From Ligula intestinalis (taxonomy: Eukaryota; Platyhelminthes; Cestoda; Diphyllobothriidea; Diphyllobothriidae): a DNA stretch of 64,000 nt. The stretch covers positions 55,006,761 through 55,070,760 of the forward strand of contig JAYGXS010000001.1 in the NCBI GenBank assembly GCA_036362985.1. The letters are read 5' to 3'. A program made the translations under genes and the position numbers. This document shows positions 22,325 to 32,710 of this stretch, in pieces (positions within the stretch are counted from its first letter, which is position 1; every line of letters starts with the position of its first letter). The notes under the pieces are model-generated. The model saw nothing but the letters and a program-made list of their open reading frames with translations, made no database searches and was not told where the DNA came from.

Positions 22325-23133
22325 TTGGTTGTTTCTTTCCGCCTACATAACGACCAAACTTCGTACAAGGCATGTCCAGCAAGTATAATGAAACATTTAC
22401 TTACCCAAATGAGCAGGAGTTTGGCAAAACTGAAAGCAAACGGCGAAATTACGCCCAGTGGTTGGTTTTCCATAAAGCAAACCAACACAGCCCCAGCGCG
22501 ATTTTATGGTCTGCTGAGCGTTCACAAAGAAAACATACCACTTAGACCAACCGTCTCCCTTCGTGGCACCCCTACATACGGTTTGGCAAAATGGATGTTT
22601 ACTCATCTGAAGTTCCTGGCAAAAGGCTCGACCACAACCGTAGCTTCTGCCAAACAATTACTTGAACGGATAAGACATCTACAGTTGAAGTCATATGAAT
22701 CCATGGTATCCTTCGATGTGGTTTCACTCTTCACCTCTATCCCACAGCAAATAGCGATTGATGTTGTGAGACAACTTCCAAATGAACGCTACGACGACAG
22801 CGACAAGCCCCTGAAGTTTGAACATTTGCTCGAACTGCTACGACATTGCCTTGAAACCTACTTCACATTTGGTGGACAAATGTATGATCAAATTAAAGGC
22901 ACTCCCATGGGCTTCCCCTATCAGGCCTGATTACTGAAATGTTACTCCAACGGATAGAACACTTAGTCTTCGCCAAGTATCAACCGAAGTTTTGGGCTCG
23001 TTATGTCGATGACACTTTCGTCATTGTCAAAACATCTGACATCGAGCACCTCAGAGGCATGGTACTCAGATGCCAACTCCGTCAACAGGCATCTAGACCT
23101 CCCCGCGGCTTACAAAGTCGTGCGCCATTATGA
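22325..23133 (+). pseudogene. Penelope-like reverse transcriptase, frameshifted
   Basis: The first open frame runs to 22930 and shows ARFYGLLSVHKENIPLRPTV, SPTYNLAK-like GTPTYGLAKWM, the motif-A segment MVSFDVVSLFTSIPQQIAID and MYDQIKGTPMGFP. At about 22925 the frame shifts. Motif C then reads FWARYVDDTFVIVKTSDIEHL (catalytic Asp pair retained), with the preceding MLLQRIEHLVFAKYQPK segment. These blocks are diagnostic of Penelope-like RTs, which are telomerase-related. The sequence stops resembling RT after about 23075, where a deletion joins to the C-terminal tail. Confidence 0.85.
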
Positions 23134-23440
23134 GAGCGAAGGACGAAACAAGACCAAACCGAACGAATAGGATCCCACGACGAACTGGCCAGAAGGGGAA
23201 CAGGGTTACCCAGGCACTCAAACGGGTGACAAGGCGGCACACTAATTGCTGTTCATGACCCCTGCTCCACTGACAGCTAATTAGCGTACACCACTGTAAT
23301 GGCCACCCGACTCCACTGACAGCTAAGTGCCCTCATCCCCCATCTCTTTTGATAACTGTTTCTAACACCTTGACAAACTGATGATTTCGACCAGTTGATT
23401 GGCCTATGGCTGCTATAATTACCCTCTTTTTGGTTACTAC

Positions 23441-23480
23441 TTCTCATCTCTGAAGATGGACTCCTGAAAGCTCAGGACAA
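23441..23480 (+). ncRNA. Candidate hammerhead ribozyme of the Penelope type
   Basis: The strand reads CTGAAGA (23450-23456, fitting the CUGANGA core), a short GGACTCC loop able to form a two-pair stem (23458-23464), GAAA (23466-23469) and the cleavage-site triplet CTC ending at 23473. The A-GCT segment between core and cleavage site is self-complementary, which fits the dimer-forming minimal helix III known for Penelope-associated hammerheads. Helix I has three pairs directly around the core. It lies just before AATAAA at the element's 3' end. Stem II is weak, so present activity is doubtful. Confidence 0.5.
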
Positions 23481-23719
23481 TAAATTAATTGATTGTTAAC
23501 AGAGGAGAATATACGAGTTCCAGGAAGCAGTTTAGAAGAAGAAGAGGCGATCACTGAAACAAGGGTTCCAGTAGGTATAACTATGATCCACGTTGTCAAT
23601 GCACTTAACTTCAGTATGTGCGAAGCAGTAAAAGGGAGACATCATAAGGTTTCTTGGGAATTTTGAATACAGGCGGGTCCCCAACGGCCGCTCGGATTCT
23701 TTGTTCGAGGTTGTCTCCT

Positions 23720-24040
23720 CTAGCACTTTGGCTCAAGAACCTAACCACAAGGCAGTGGTGTTGGTGGCAAGCAAGCCTATTTAATGGCGGTTCACGCTCG
23801 CCATGTCACAGTGTCGTGATTGGGCCTTGCGGCATTTTATAAGGCAGTCGGTGCGCCAGACCTGAGCCCTCCGCGCCCTGGTAACATTTTCGCTGCTGTG
23901 TCCGGAACTGCTTATTCTCTAGACCCGGGAGCCTGCTTATTTCACAGCTAACCTTCACTGAAGGCCGCGCCACTATCCGCCACCCGTGGACGCGCCAGGT
24001 AGCCTGCACCTTGGCTAACGGGTAACCCGCTTTTATCTGG
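23720..24040 (+). repeat. Unnamed dispersed repeat, copy 2
   Basis: This is the same family as copy 1 at 13610-13925, in opposite orientation. The alignment runs from TTTGGCTCAAGAACC to about GGCTAACGGGTAACC. The open frame of copy 1 is interrupted here. It directly adjoins the DDE transposase fragment, so the two may belong to one composite. Confidence 0.75.
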
Positions 24041-24063
24041 TCACATTTTACCTGTGCGAAGCA

Positions 24064-24399
24064 GTGCTTGGTAGCGTAGATGGAAATGTATTCCAAATTT
24101 TTTTGGCAGCCCTTATAGATACTCTTGAGGACGACGAGGAATACATCATTGTTATGGACAACGCTCGTTTCCACCATTTCATTCAAGAATTTTACGACAT
24201 GTTTCCACACGAGATACTCTTCTTACCAAGGTATTCTCCTTTCCTGAACCGCTGCGAGGAGGTCTTTTCGCAAATCAAATCAAATGTGAGAAGGAATGGT
24301 TCTCAACTTGTCAGTGAAAATAATATTTCCAGTTATTTTCAACATTCGAAGACATTCTTTGGACAATTTTTCTCACTATTTGATGGCCATGGAGACTAA
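24064..24399 (+). pseudogene. DDE_3 (Tc1/mariner/IS630-type) transposase, C-terminal fragment
   Basis: The frame begins mid-domain: LGSVDGNVFQIFLAALIDTL, EEYIIVMDNARFHHF with the second catalytic Asp, and FLPRYSPFLNRCEEVFSQIK with the catalytic Glu about 33 residues on. The first catalytic Asp and the DNA-binding N-terminus are absent. The fragment is otherwise open to its TAA. No terminal repeats were found around it. Confidence 0.75.
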
Positions 24400-25495
24400 T
24401 TTGATTAAAAACTATGCGTTATGTATTCGAAATATTTATAAATAGAGGATATAATTCCAATATGCAACCAGTAATAACCCGGTTTTGATGTCTACAGATT
24501 CGGTTTCGGAGGAAAAAAACGGTATAACTAATTTGTATATTTAAGGCCCAAGGGGCCTTTTCATTACTCATCCCTACATTTGCTACATCTACAGTCTTCT
24601 GATGGCGTGCACCAGACGATCTGGCCACCAATTTAACGTACACTAGGCGACGATGAAGCCACCGCGGATGATGGACAATTCCTTTAAAAAATCCATTGCA
24701 GTCTACTTTCCGTTTCAAAAGGGACCGAATTGTCACGTCAATCGGTAACCTTCAAAGTCAGAGCCTTTAGGACACCGTGCAATTTCATCAGCACATGTGG
24801 TTGATCTCGGTGATTAAAATAAGTACGTAATCGACCTTACTTGCTCTGCTCTATCTCTAAATTGCATGCAAACGCAAAAACGCAAATTCTAATTCCATTA
24901 TTAATGTATAGGTGACAGAGAGGTAAATTACAGGCACGCAAGTTACAAATGCTTTCGTGTAAGCGCTTATGGTTACATAGATTCATTCGGTAAGTGGGTG
25001 GGGAGGTACTGTGGGCACCTGTCAACCTGTGTGCGTTCATTTAAGAGCAAATTGGACACGCGTCAAGTAAACTCACTGCCACACGCCAATCGGCAACAAT
25101 TATATGTAATTATACTACTTCATACAAGAGAGTAGATGTTAATGTTTACTCTTTTGAACCAGTGGACGGATGGTCACATTTCACCTGTAATTATGTAAAC
25201 AACCTCTTTGGAATTTTCCTCCTGCGCCGATGCTCGTCTATCAACGTGTCACCAGCAGGAATTTCAAAAGCGTTCGCTTATCTTTCTCTTAATAAAACTG
25301 AACTGAAGCTGGCAAGTTTGGAACCACGCCAGAGTTGCGACGATTTTGTTTTCTGAATGGCCTAGTTAAATATATTTATTTGAAATTTTCGACTGTTTGG
25401 TGCCACATAACAGACGCCATCGGTTAACTTAGACAGGTCGACGGTCTTTTAACTTTTATAGTGATAAAGTGGTGGATCAGTGACGTGGAGAAAAT
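24400..25495. other. Intron or intergenic sequence; possible LINE tail
   Basis: No gene is recognised. CTTAATAAAACTGAACTGAAG near 25287 looks like another CR1-type 3' tail, without body. The next exon of the F-box/LRR gene should lie on this side but was not found. Confidence 0.35.
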
Positions 25496-25501
25496 TCTTA
25501 C

Positions 25502-25794
25502 CCCTTTTCAGTGACGGAAGTGCAACTGACATCCAGTTCCTCGAGCAGGGGGCAGCTAGATGCCAGCGCCTGCAGTGTGTCATCTCCGACCACGGAGAGG
25601 CCACATAAGTCTAGTACTCGAAGACGGGGCAGACCGTGGAGCATGGTTACCACGCCATCCTCCTTCGTAATTGAGGACATATTGGCGAGAACAATCTCCT
25701 CAAGAAAGGGGCACTTGGTCGCTAGACGTGTGAGGCTCGCGTCCGTTACCAGTTTTTGCGTTCCGCGAAGGTCGAGGGACGCCAGAAGGGGTAA
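25502..25794 (-). CDS. F-box/LRR gene, exon 3 (leucine-rich repeats)
   Basis: The acceptor TTTCTGTCAG lies at 25795-25804 on the minus strand and the donor AAGGG|GTAAGA at 25501. The exon enters in phase 0, as exon 2 requires, and leaves in phase 2. It encodes leucine-rich repeats of the cysteine-containing F-box subtype: LPLLASLDLRGTQKLVTDAS, LTRLATKCPFLEEIVLANMS, GLPRLRVLDLCGLSVVGDDT and LASSCPLLEELDVSCTSVTE. Such repeats form the substrate-binding solenoid of an SCF ubiquitin ligase adaptor. The gene must continue further left, since the repeat is cut and no stop is reached. Confidence 0.8.
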
Positions 25795-27225
25795 CTGACA
25801 GAAAGAATTAAGGTTAAAATAAAAAAGCGGTGGAAAAGATAAAAAGGGGACGTATGTGGAAGATATGTCAATAAAAGTGTCATCAAAGATTTATGCTTCT
25901 GCAAACGTAGATCAGTCAGTTTGCCTTCGGTGTGACAAACAGCGTATAGGTCTATCAATGATGTGTCGAGCTTCATCCTTAGTCACTCAATATTCGTTTG
26001 ATTCACCCATGATCATGGGATATCAGACGGTCGGATGTGCTGGAAATAGGGGCGGGGGTAAATATGATACGGTGGAGTTCCTGACAGTTATCTTACAGCT
26101 AAACTACATAAGTATCATGCCGCTTCTGTCCGATTTAGAAATCACAGGTGCAAAAGGAAAAATGTTTAGATGAGGGGTGGATCAAAATACTACTGTTGCG
26201 CTTTGCGACGGTAAAGATAAGCAAAATACACACATCAGCCACTTTAAAGATCAATAGATCAAGTCCCATCGGATTTCAGAATGTTTTGGACAAAATGGTT
26301 AAGGACTGACGCCAAGGGTGGATTGGCAACATCACTTTCTTGTTCTGCCATCAAACCATTAGTAGCAGAGACAACACGGACATAAAAGGCAGTGGGTGAA
26401 ATAACTGGCGAGTAAATTTAGAAACGGTGCTAGCCGAGAATATCTAGGGAGACGCATGCAGGCGGTATCGGCTGCACTCGTCTATTAGTGGTCGAATCCG
26501 GTTTTCCAGCCTTTAAACAACGGCAATAAATTCTGTCACGACAAGATAAAACCATATTCCTGACGCAAGTTTGCGCACAATCTATGCACCAACATAAGTT
26601 GAACGCCTTTGTTGTGTGCTAAAATCGACCGACGGGCACGGTGGTGTGGCGCCACCAGTATAATCGTACACCGTAGGCGACTCAATGAATAGGCGGAGGC
26701 TATGGTGCTAGATAGAACATTCGCAACGTCACAGTGCATAAGAACGCGACCAGTCACAATACTTTTATAACAACTCAAAACATTAGCGTGTGTGGATACC
26801 GTTTGAATACCGACGCTCATGACCTTGACCTCGAAAATCAGCAGCTTCCATTACCAAACAGGACAGGCAGACGTTGAAACTGCCAACGGAGCGGATTTAT
26901 AAAAGATTTTTGAAGCATAGTTTTCCCGGTGAGAACTTGAAAATATTAATGCACAATTTTAATGGATCCATAAAATTTTCATGATTGCTCGTCAGTTGCA
27001 TCCACTCATCCCTGGAAATTGAGTTCTTGTTTACCAACGTGCCAACTTGTTTACAAACTTAATAATTAAGTCAGCCTAGTAGTCATTCTGGTGGATTCTA
27101 GATGATTGCTTAGGAAATCCTGCTTGGGCAGTCAACTTTCTCTCCCGTATTACTGGATCGCATATGAGGTGCAAAGTTGGGCGGTTAATATCGAGCCAAG
27201 TGTGATTAAACTCATGGTGTGAAGC
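25795..27225. other. Intron 2 of the F-box/LRR gene, left part
   Basis: No element or gene is recognised in this part of the 7.3-kb intron. Confidence 0.4.
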
Positions 27226-27228
27226 GTT

Positions 27229-27321
27229 ATATTCGCAGCTCAAGTAGGTAGAGTGTGGGCTTGCGTAAAAGGCCTGCCGCCTATGAGGGTTCGAATCCCG
27301 CCGAATGCCACGAGTTTTTTT
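27229..27321 (+). tRNA. tRNA-like sequence or tRNA-derived SINE head with Pol III terminator
   Basis: CGCAGCTCAAGTAGGTAGAG resembles the A box and D arm (GCTC pairs with GAGT). GGTTCGAATCC is a perfect B box. ATTCG at 27231-27235 can pair with CGAAT at 27302-27306 as part of an acceptor stem, and seven T follow at 27315. The anticodon stem does not fold well, so a pseudo-tRNA or SINE head is more likely than an active tRNA gene. Confidence 0.5.
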
Positions 27322-27384
27322 ACAATTGAGTCAACTACATTAACCAAATCTGCCAAACCAACTTAATAATTTCTATCTCAACAA

Positions 27385-27905
27385 AGATCCGCGTGTACCG
27401 TGCATCTGTGCGGTCCGTCCTCCTATACGGATGCGAATGTTGGGCTATGCGTGTGGAAGATGAACAGAAACTGGAAGCATTTGACCACTACTGTCTGAGA
27501 AGTATCCTTCGAGTGAAGTACACCAACTTAGTCTCAAATGAGACAGTCCACACTCATTGTGACAAAATCACATGGATACCCCAGGCCATTCAGGAAAGAC
27601 GGATATGGCGGTTTGGACACGTTCTTCGTTGCCAACCTCAAAAGCTCAGTGCTACTGCCCTTGCCTTGAAATCGTTGTCTAATTAGAAACGTCGAAGAGG
27701 GGCTCAGGTTAAAACCTGGCTCGACTCAGTCCATCAGGAAATGAAAGTGGTTCTTGGACTTTCGATATTCAGTCTCCGGCGCAGGTGAAGAAAATGGGTC
27801 AAACTGTCCAGGTCTGCGGCCACGGATCGTCGCAAGTGGAGAAGCACCACACGGGACATAATTGAGGTCGGCTAGATCGGTCATGATCGCAGCAGTAACA
27901 AGTAC
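27385..27905 (+). mobile_element. RTE-like LINE 3' fragment
   Basis: It encodes the RTE C-terminus: YRASVRSVLLYGCECWAMRV, CLRSILRVKYTNLVSNETVH, QAIQERRIWRFGHVLRCQP. It then continues in broken frame to TTGAGGTCGGCTAGATCGG and the ACAAGTACAAGTAAGTA tail. It is closest to the copy at 49.8 kb (CTATCTCAACAAAGATC at the start of both), not to the copy at 36 kb. Confidence 0.85.
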
Positions 27906-30125
27906 AAGTAAGTATGTTGGACATCAGAGTTGTAGTTTCGTGGCCGATTTGAGATCCCTTTATATGGTGTTTACATACACAACTAGTCTACAAGGGTGGA
28001 ACGATTGTCAAAGAATTCGACTGAGGGTGTAATAGGATTATCAGTTGCTGAGCGTAGTGCATAAACACCACTTCGACAGGTTAGTAGTGTTCTAACTTGG
28101 CGTATCTAACATCCAGGCTTCATTTTGTAATTCCTTCGGCGGTTTTGGCCAGTGGATAATCGTTAGGACAGAAAATACCCTGGACATTTTTCATGACAAA
28201 ATAGAACACATGCGCAGTTACATGAAATGTTAATCATAGTTTTAACATGTGCTTTCGATCCGAAAGGATTACCTAAATTAGGTTATAGTACTAACTAAGG
28301 TGCAGCATAATTCAAAGATATTTCAGTCACGTTGGGGTGTCAGCTTTTGAGTGAGCTTCATTTCAGGCGCATACCAAAGCGAGGCGCTGTAAAAAATGAC
28401 TATTCCTATGTGGGCGTAGAGCGCGGTGATCCAGTTTACTCATGGGGAGGTAAACTTTTGCCAAAGCATAATTAAAGCCGTGTATTGGGCATACTATCAG
28501 TTGGGGAAGCACTTTCGACAAGAACAGAACTAGAATGGCCATCTTGAGTTGGGTTGCAGTTTTCATCCGAGTCATACTCCCTAACCCCGGGCGAGAAAGA
28601 CGTGTGTTTGAAACCAAGGCTCAGCTGATCAAGAAGTCACGCACTGCCAGTTGAGCCATCGGCTCACACAGTCTTATCACATGGCGAGGACACTTGTCGG
28701 CTTGACCTAATTGCAGGAGTGCAAGCAAGCAAGAGGGGAGGGGAAGGAAGAGTAAATGCAAACCTTCGAGACGAGTTCCAGGAGGCCGGCTGATGAAAGA
28801 TGATGCAGGAAGCCGAATGCGAGTGCCTTTAGACCATGACACTCGCCAAGGGTGGTGAAGATCTTTGAATTGAGGCGAAAGCAGCCAAACAATTCAAGGC
28901 GTTCCTAAAAAATGTGACGATACGATCCTAAGTTAGTCCCTAGTAGCGAAAAACATTCATGCGAATACAATGCAACGGCCTTTTGCCTAGCAAACTTAAC
29001 GGGTTGTTTTATCGGGCACAGAGGAAGGACACTAATGGCATAGAAGTATCAAGGACAATTAATAAAAAGGTATTGATTGCTTAAATGATTCTCCTGGCAG
29101 CACTTGAAAAGACGAACCGCCTGTAATACGGGAACTTTGCGCTAAAATCTAGGGAAATCGGGATTAGAGTTGGAGTTACGATTAGAGTTAGGGCTAAGGC
29201 TTGGTTTTGTGTTAAGGGTTGAACACGGGAAAGTTTACCCGTTCTATGATTTAGCTCAAGGTCATTTGTATTAGGAGGCGTTCCTATTGGCGTACTCTGT
29301 TGTAGAAGAGGGGGGGCATGTGAGCAACTAGGACCAATAAAACAACCAAAGTAAATAGGGTACATAAGTACGTCTCGGTTTGACAAAAAAGAAAAGCCCG
29401 CAATCTAGGTGTGACCATTAACAGGCTACAATTTGTACAAAACAACACGTTGCCTAAATTGGAAAGAGGGGGTGTAGATGCAACTAATAAACCTGAATAG
29501 CAGTCTAAACAAAAGATTGGCGCAGACATTCAATCAGCTGTCGTCACGTCTACCTTTTTTCTATGCTTGCGAGCTTAGAAAACTTTATTTTTAAAGTAGG
29601 ACTCGAGAAACGGTTAAGGACTTATTGCATGTGGGACTGGAACTGTTAAATAGAAAACACAAGTGAATTAAGGAAACATACGGTACAGCATAACAAATCC
29701 GGTCAGATAGGGATACTACCGCGAAATAATTTAGAAGCTTAGACCTTCATATGTGAATTATTTATACTCATCAGCCTACTAAATTTCAATCCCCAGGCCA
29801 GAAAAGAAACTATACTTCAACGGTTTGCGCTTGATGGTGCCATTTTTCTCCACTCCATTCGCATATAATTTTTTCTATATATACATCGGTTGGCCCAGCA
29901 CGCCTATTAGGGACCAGTTTTTTTTAGCCCTCATTGCTTATTTGAACAACAGCAATGATGTCATTAGGGCACGACGCCAGCACCGGCTCGAAAGAAGTTC
30001 AACTTGGTCTACATTTTGAAAGACGTTCAAGGACATTTCTCTACGATATCGACAATTGCGGTTTCTATGCCTCATTTTATTGATGATGAACGGAGGGCGC
30101 GTTTGCTGAAGACTTTGGAATGATA
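27906..30125. other. Intron 2 of the F-box/LRR gene, middle part
   Basis: No gene is recognised. The segment 28314-28390 resembles 39625-39690 (GATATTTCAGTCA, GGTGTC, TTTTGA, then TTCATTTC), a small repeat family. Near 29155-29215 there are degenerate GATTAGAGTTAGGG-like units. Nothing else is seen. Confidence 0.4.
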
Positions 30126-30129
30126 TTTT

Positions 30130-31060
30130 AAAAATGAAGTTTAAATTTCTCTTTCAGTAATTGAGTCATGACAGTTGGTGAGTGGACGCAAAACATGGTA
30201 CAGTTTATCAATGCAAACACTTCCATCCAAACTTATGAAGAAGTCAGGCCAATCGTGAGAATTAAGATATGTCAATAATTCTGCCGAATTAGTTGATCGG
30301 AAATCATAGAAAAAAAATCATTTTTGGAAAGTTTCATCAGCTTCGAGTTCTACTGTAGAAGCAACAACAACAACAAGATTGAAGTCACCTGAAATCAAGC
30401 AATACTAAAAGTTTAAGTCAGCCACGGCACGAAATGCCTGTGAGGTACAAAGATCCTGATCCTCGATGACGTTGGGTGGGTGGTAGACACAGCCAACGAG
30501 CAAACACTACTTATTCTTCAAAGCAATTCGAAGCCAACAACTTTCTCCTACCGCAGTCAATTGTGGGTAGTCCAACGGCAGAAATGTAACTGGTTGCTTA
30601 ACATAGATACAACTGCCTGCACCCCAGTTGTCGTGTCGATCATTCCAAATGTAGGCATAACCTAGAATAGAGTTCAGAGTCAGATATGCAGGGTTTCCAT
30701 TATATATATAACAATGTCTTGACGGTGGACTTAAATCAAAGCATGGACATTTTATTAAGCAGGAGCGTGACATTTAAAACGAACAGTCTAAGGGGAACGA
30801 TTTGGTTTCTGAGAGAACGAGCAGTTGGGCTGTCAGTGACTGCCACGGGCGAAATGCTATTTTGACTTCAACTATTCATACGCGCCTTATTTTGAGATGC
30901 GTGTTGCCATTGCTCATTCGTTTGTCTAGTTATTTTATTAACAGCCTCACTTTCATTTAACTTTTCAGCTAGTAATCCGGCTGAAAAAATTCGAACATAC
31001 CGGACTCCGTAGAGATGATTTCCTCTGTACCAGAAGCTGTATCTTTGGTTCACTTTTCAA
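30130..31060 (-). pseudogene. CR1-like LINE fragment: end of ORF1 and endonuclease
   Basis: On the minus strand, RIFSAGLLAEKLNES (near 30960) comes from DNA that shares TTTTTTCAGCCGGATTACT with ORF1 of the 16-20 kb element. Next come LGYAYIWNDRHDNWGAGSCI, VGESCWLRIAL, and a block ending YCLISGDFNL and HDWPDFFISLDG, the AP-endonuclease pattern of the same LINE class. There are several stops, and the RT is absent. It lies in intron 2 of the F-box/LRR gene, in the same orientation as that gene. Confidence 0.7.
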
Positions 31061-31228
31061 AGGGATGTTAAGAGGTTGTGGCCGAGGAGTTGAACGGGGT
31101 GCGACCTGAACCTGAGCCTTCTCTGTTCTATGTTTTGAGGAGGTGAATTGAATCGCCGGCCTTTAACAACGTTTTAGCATAAACTTGAAGGAGCAGTACT
31201 TGGATATCGATGAGTCCATATTATTCGC

Positions 31229-31335
31229 CAATTTTTCGGGACGCCAGCCGGACGCTCCAGAATGGTGCAAGACGGTGAGTGAACAATTACTGGGTCGCGA
31301 CCAACCTTCGCCATGTCGTAATACCGCTATCGCTT
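31229..31335 (+). repeat. Direct repeat A, copy 1
   Basis: CCAATTTTTCGGGACGCCAG through CAGAATGGTGCAAGACGG and TGGGTCGCGACCAAC to GCTATCGCTT recurs at 31976-32085 with few differences. It belongs to the fragmented neighbourhood of the pogo-like element. Confidence 0.85.
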
Positions 31336-31589
31336 ACTAACTTTTTCTACTGGTAACCAAATTGAAAAGGACCGTATTTTTCAGACTAGACGGCGCATTT
31401 AAAAAAAACATTTTCTCAAAAAATTATAGTGCGCCTTATATGTCGATTAATTCTAGCTACTGACTTCGAAGCGATTTTATGTGTATGGCGTTGCGTGCGT
31501 ACAGTACGCACGCGCATGACCGCTACGAAATATAAATACCGTGCAATCGGTACATGCGTCAGCCCTATCTGCGCATGACTCAGATTATC

Positions 31590-31660
31590 GTACCGTTATC
31601 TATGACTAAGGATTCCTGACGGAATCCGAAACGTCAGGACAATAAAACTCTTGTTTCAGT
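31590..31660 (+). mobile_element. Penelope-type 3' tail with decayed ribozyme-like hairpin
   Basis: A perfect 7-bp stem (GGATTCC/GGAATCC, 31610-31627, loop TGAC) is followed by GAAACGTCAGGACAATAAA. The element at 23.4 kb has the analogous TGAAAGCTCAGGACAATAAA. ACGT here and AGCT there are both self-complementary between GAAA and the TC cleavage position. The upstream CUGANGA core is not intact here. Only the tail of the element remains. Confidence 0.55.
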
Positions 31661-31664
31661 GATC

Positions 31665-31695
<31 letters not shown>

Positions 31696-31736
31696 CTTCT
31701 TCTTCTTCTTCGTCTTCTTCTTCTTTTTCCTCGAAA
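31665..31736 (+). repeat. (TTC)n microsatellite
   Basis: About 23 TTC-type triplets with one G interruption follow directly after the Penelope-type tail. On the minus strand it reads as a poly-Arg stretch, which is not a gene. Confidence 0.95.
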
Positions 31737-31834
31737 GCATCCTTCAATGTAATTCTCGGTTGCCAGACCAAAGGTCTGGAAATTTCCGTGCATTATTATT
31801 TTTGAGAGGAAGACCTTGTCAAAATAACAGTTTT

Positions 31835-31895
31835 TAGCCGGATTCACCCTCAAAATTAACCCGAAGGACTGAGTGAATGAGGAAAAGATGGCTGA
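31835..31895 (+). repeat. Direct repeat B, copy 1 (pogo transposase piece)
   Basis: CAAAATTAACCCGAAGGACTG with its flanks is repeated at 32106-32170. Both encode the pogo-type segment VKINPKDWVDEEK with differences, so a part of the transposase gene was duplicated. Confidence 0.8.
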
Positions 31896-31975
31896 GTGGC
31901 CGAGCCTTGTTGTTGGAAAAATCGTTTGAAAGTCATGGACTTGTGAAGACCAAGAAAGAGTAGCGGGTCTCTGAC

Positions 31976-32085
31976 CAATTTTTCGGGAGGCCAGCCCGAC
32001 GTTCCAGAATGGTGCAAGACGGCGGGTGAATACTAACTGGGTCGCGACCAACTTTCGCCATGTCGTAATATCGCTATCGTTTGCG
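31976..32085 (+). repeat. Direct repeat A, copy 2
   Basis: This is the second copy of the repeat at 31229-31335. The order A, tail, B, A, B suggests a tandem duplication of about 750 bp followed by insertion of the Penelope tail, or the reverse order. Confidence 0.85.
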
Positions 32086-32710
32086 AACTTCGCCAAAACA
32101 AGTTTCCAGCCGGCTTCATCGTCAAAATTAACCCGAAGGACTGGGTGGACGAGGAAAAAAGGATGAGTGGCTGAAAGAAATTTACGTCAAGAGACCGGAT
32201 GGCTTTTTCCAAAATCTCCCATCCCTATTGATTGGCCACTCCATGCGCGCTCATCTCACCGGTGCCATGAAAAACCAATTCGGAGCTTGCCATTATCCCG
32301 AGTGCATTAACTAAAGAACTCCAGCCGCTAGATATTGATGTTAACAGAGCGTTCAGATTTAGACTGCGGTGGATGAGCAGTGGATAACAGAAGGCGAACA
32401 CACATTCACCAAGACGGGGAGACAGCGCCGGGCGACTTACGCCACTATCTGCCAATGACTTGTGGATACTTGGGTTGACGCATCAGACGCGACTGTGGTC
32501 CGAGCCTACATCAGTGAACTGCCAGGTAACAGCAACGAAACTGACTTGGATAATGACGAGACGGATCCGGAAAATATGGATGTCATAATGGCTCAACTGT
32601 TCAACTCGGAAACCGAAGATGAAAATTTTGGGTATTTTCGGGTGAGGAATGAACTCAAAGTGAGTGCATTGTGTTGTATTTTACGTGTACAGTTATTGTG
32701 GATACGCTAA
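32086..32710 (+). pseudogene. pogo-like (DDE_1) transposase, C-terminal half, broken
   Basis: In scattered frames the segment reads KFPAGFIVKINPKDWVDEE, EWLKEIYVKRPDGFFQNLPS, LLIGHSMRAHLTGAMKNQF, EGEHTFTKTGRQRRATYATI and VRAYISELPGNSNETDLDND, ending with AQLFNSETEDENFGYF. This matches the DDE_1 domain and acidic tail of animal pogo transposases. Family members have Asp where this copy has His in LIGHSMRAH, so a catalytic residue is lost. Stops and frameshifts abound, and the DNA-binding half is absent. Confidence 0.75.

Larger units (their letters stand above)
22325..23500 (+). mobile_element. Penelope-like retroelement, 5'-truncated and internally deleted
   Basis: The RT of the Penelope class is followed by a short remnant of the C-terminal region (AYKVVRHYESEGR near 23105) and a 3' tail with a hammerhead-type motif and AATAAA. 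The linker and GIY-YIG endonuclease that should follow the RT are missing. The 5' half is missing or unrecognisable. A 16-bp direct repeat (CTCCACTGACAGCTAA) occurs at about 23264 and 23311 in the 3' region. Confidence 0.75.

Noticed and set aside
23376..23400. CTGATGA at about 23381 as a second hammerhead core
   Set aside because: No GAAA and no stem II follow at the needed distance.
29150..29220. Interstitial telomere-like repeats (GATTAGAGTTAGGG units)
   Set aside because: The units are too degenerate and too few to support a telomeric origin.
31656..32096. Minus-strand 146-codon frame ending in poly-Arg
   Set aside because: The Arg run is the (TTC)n microsatellite, and the rest overlaps repeats A and B in antisense.
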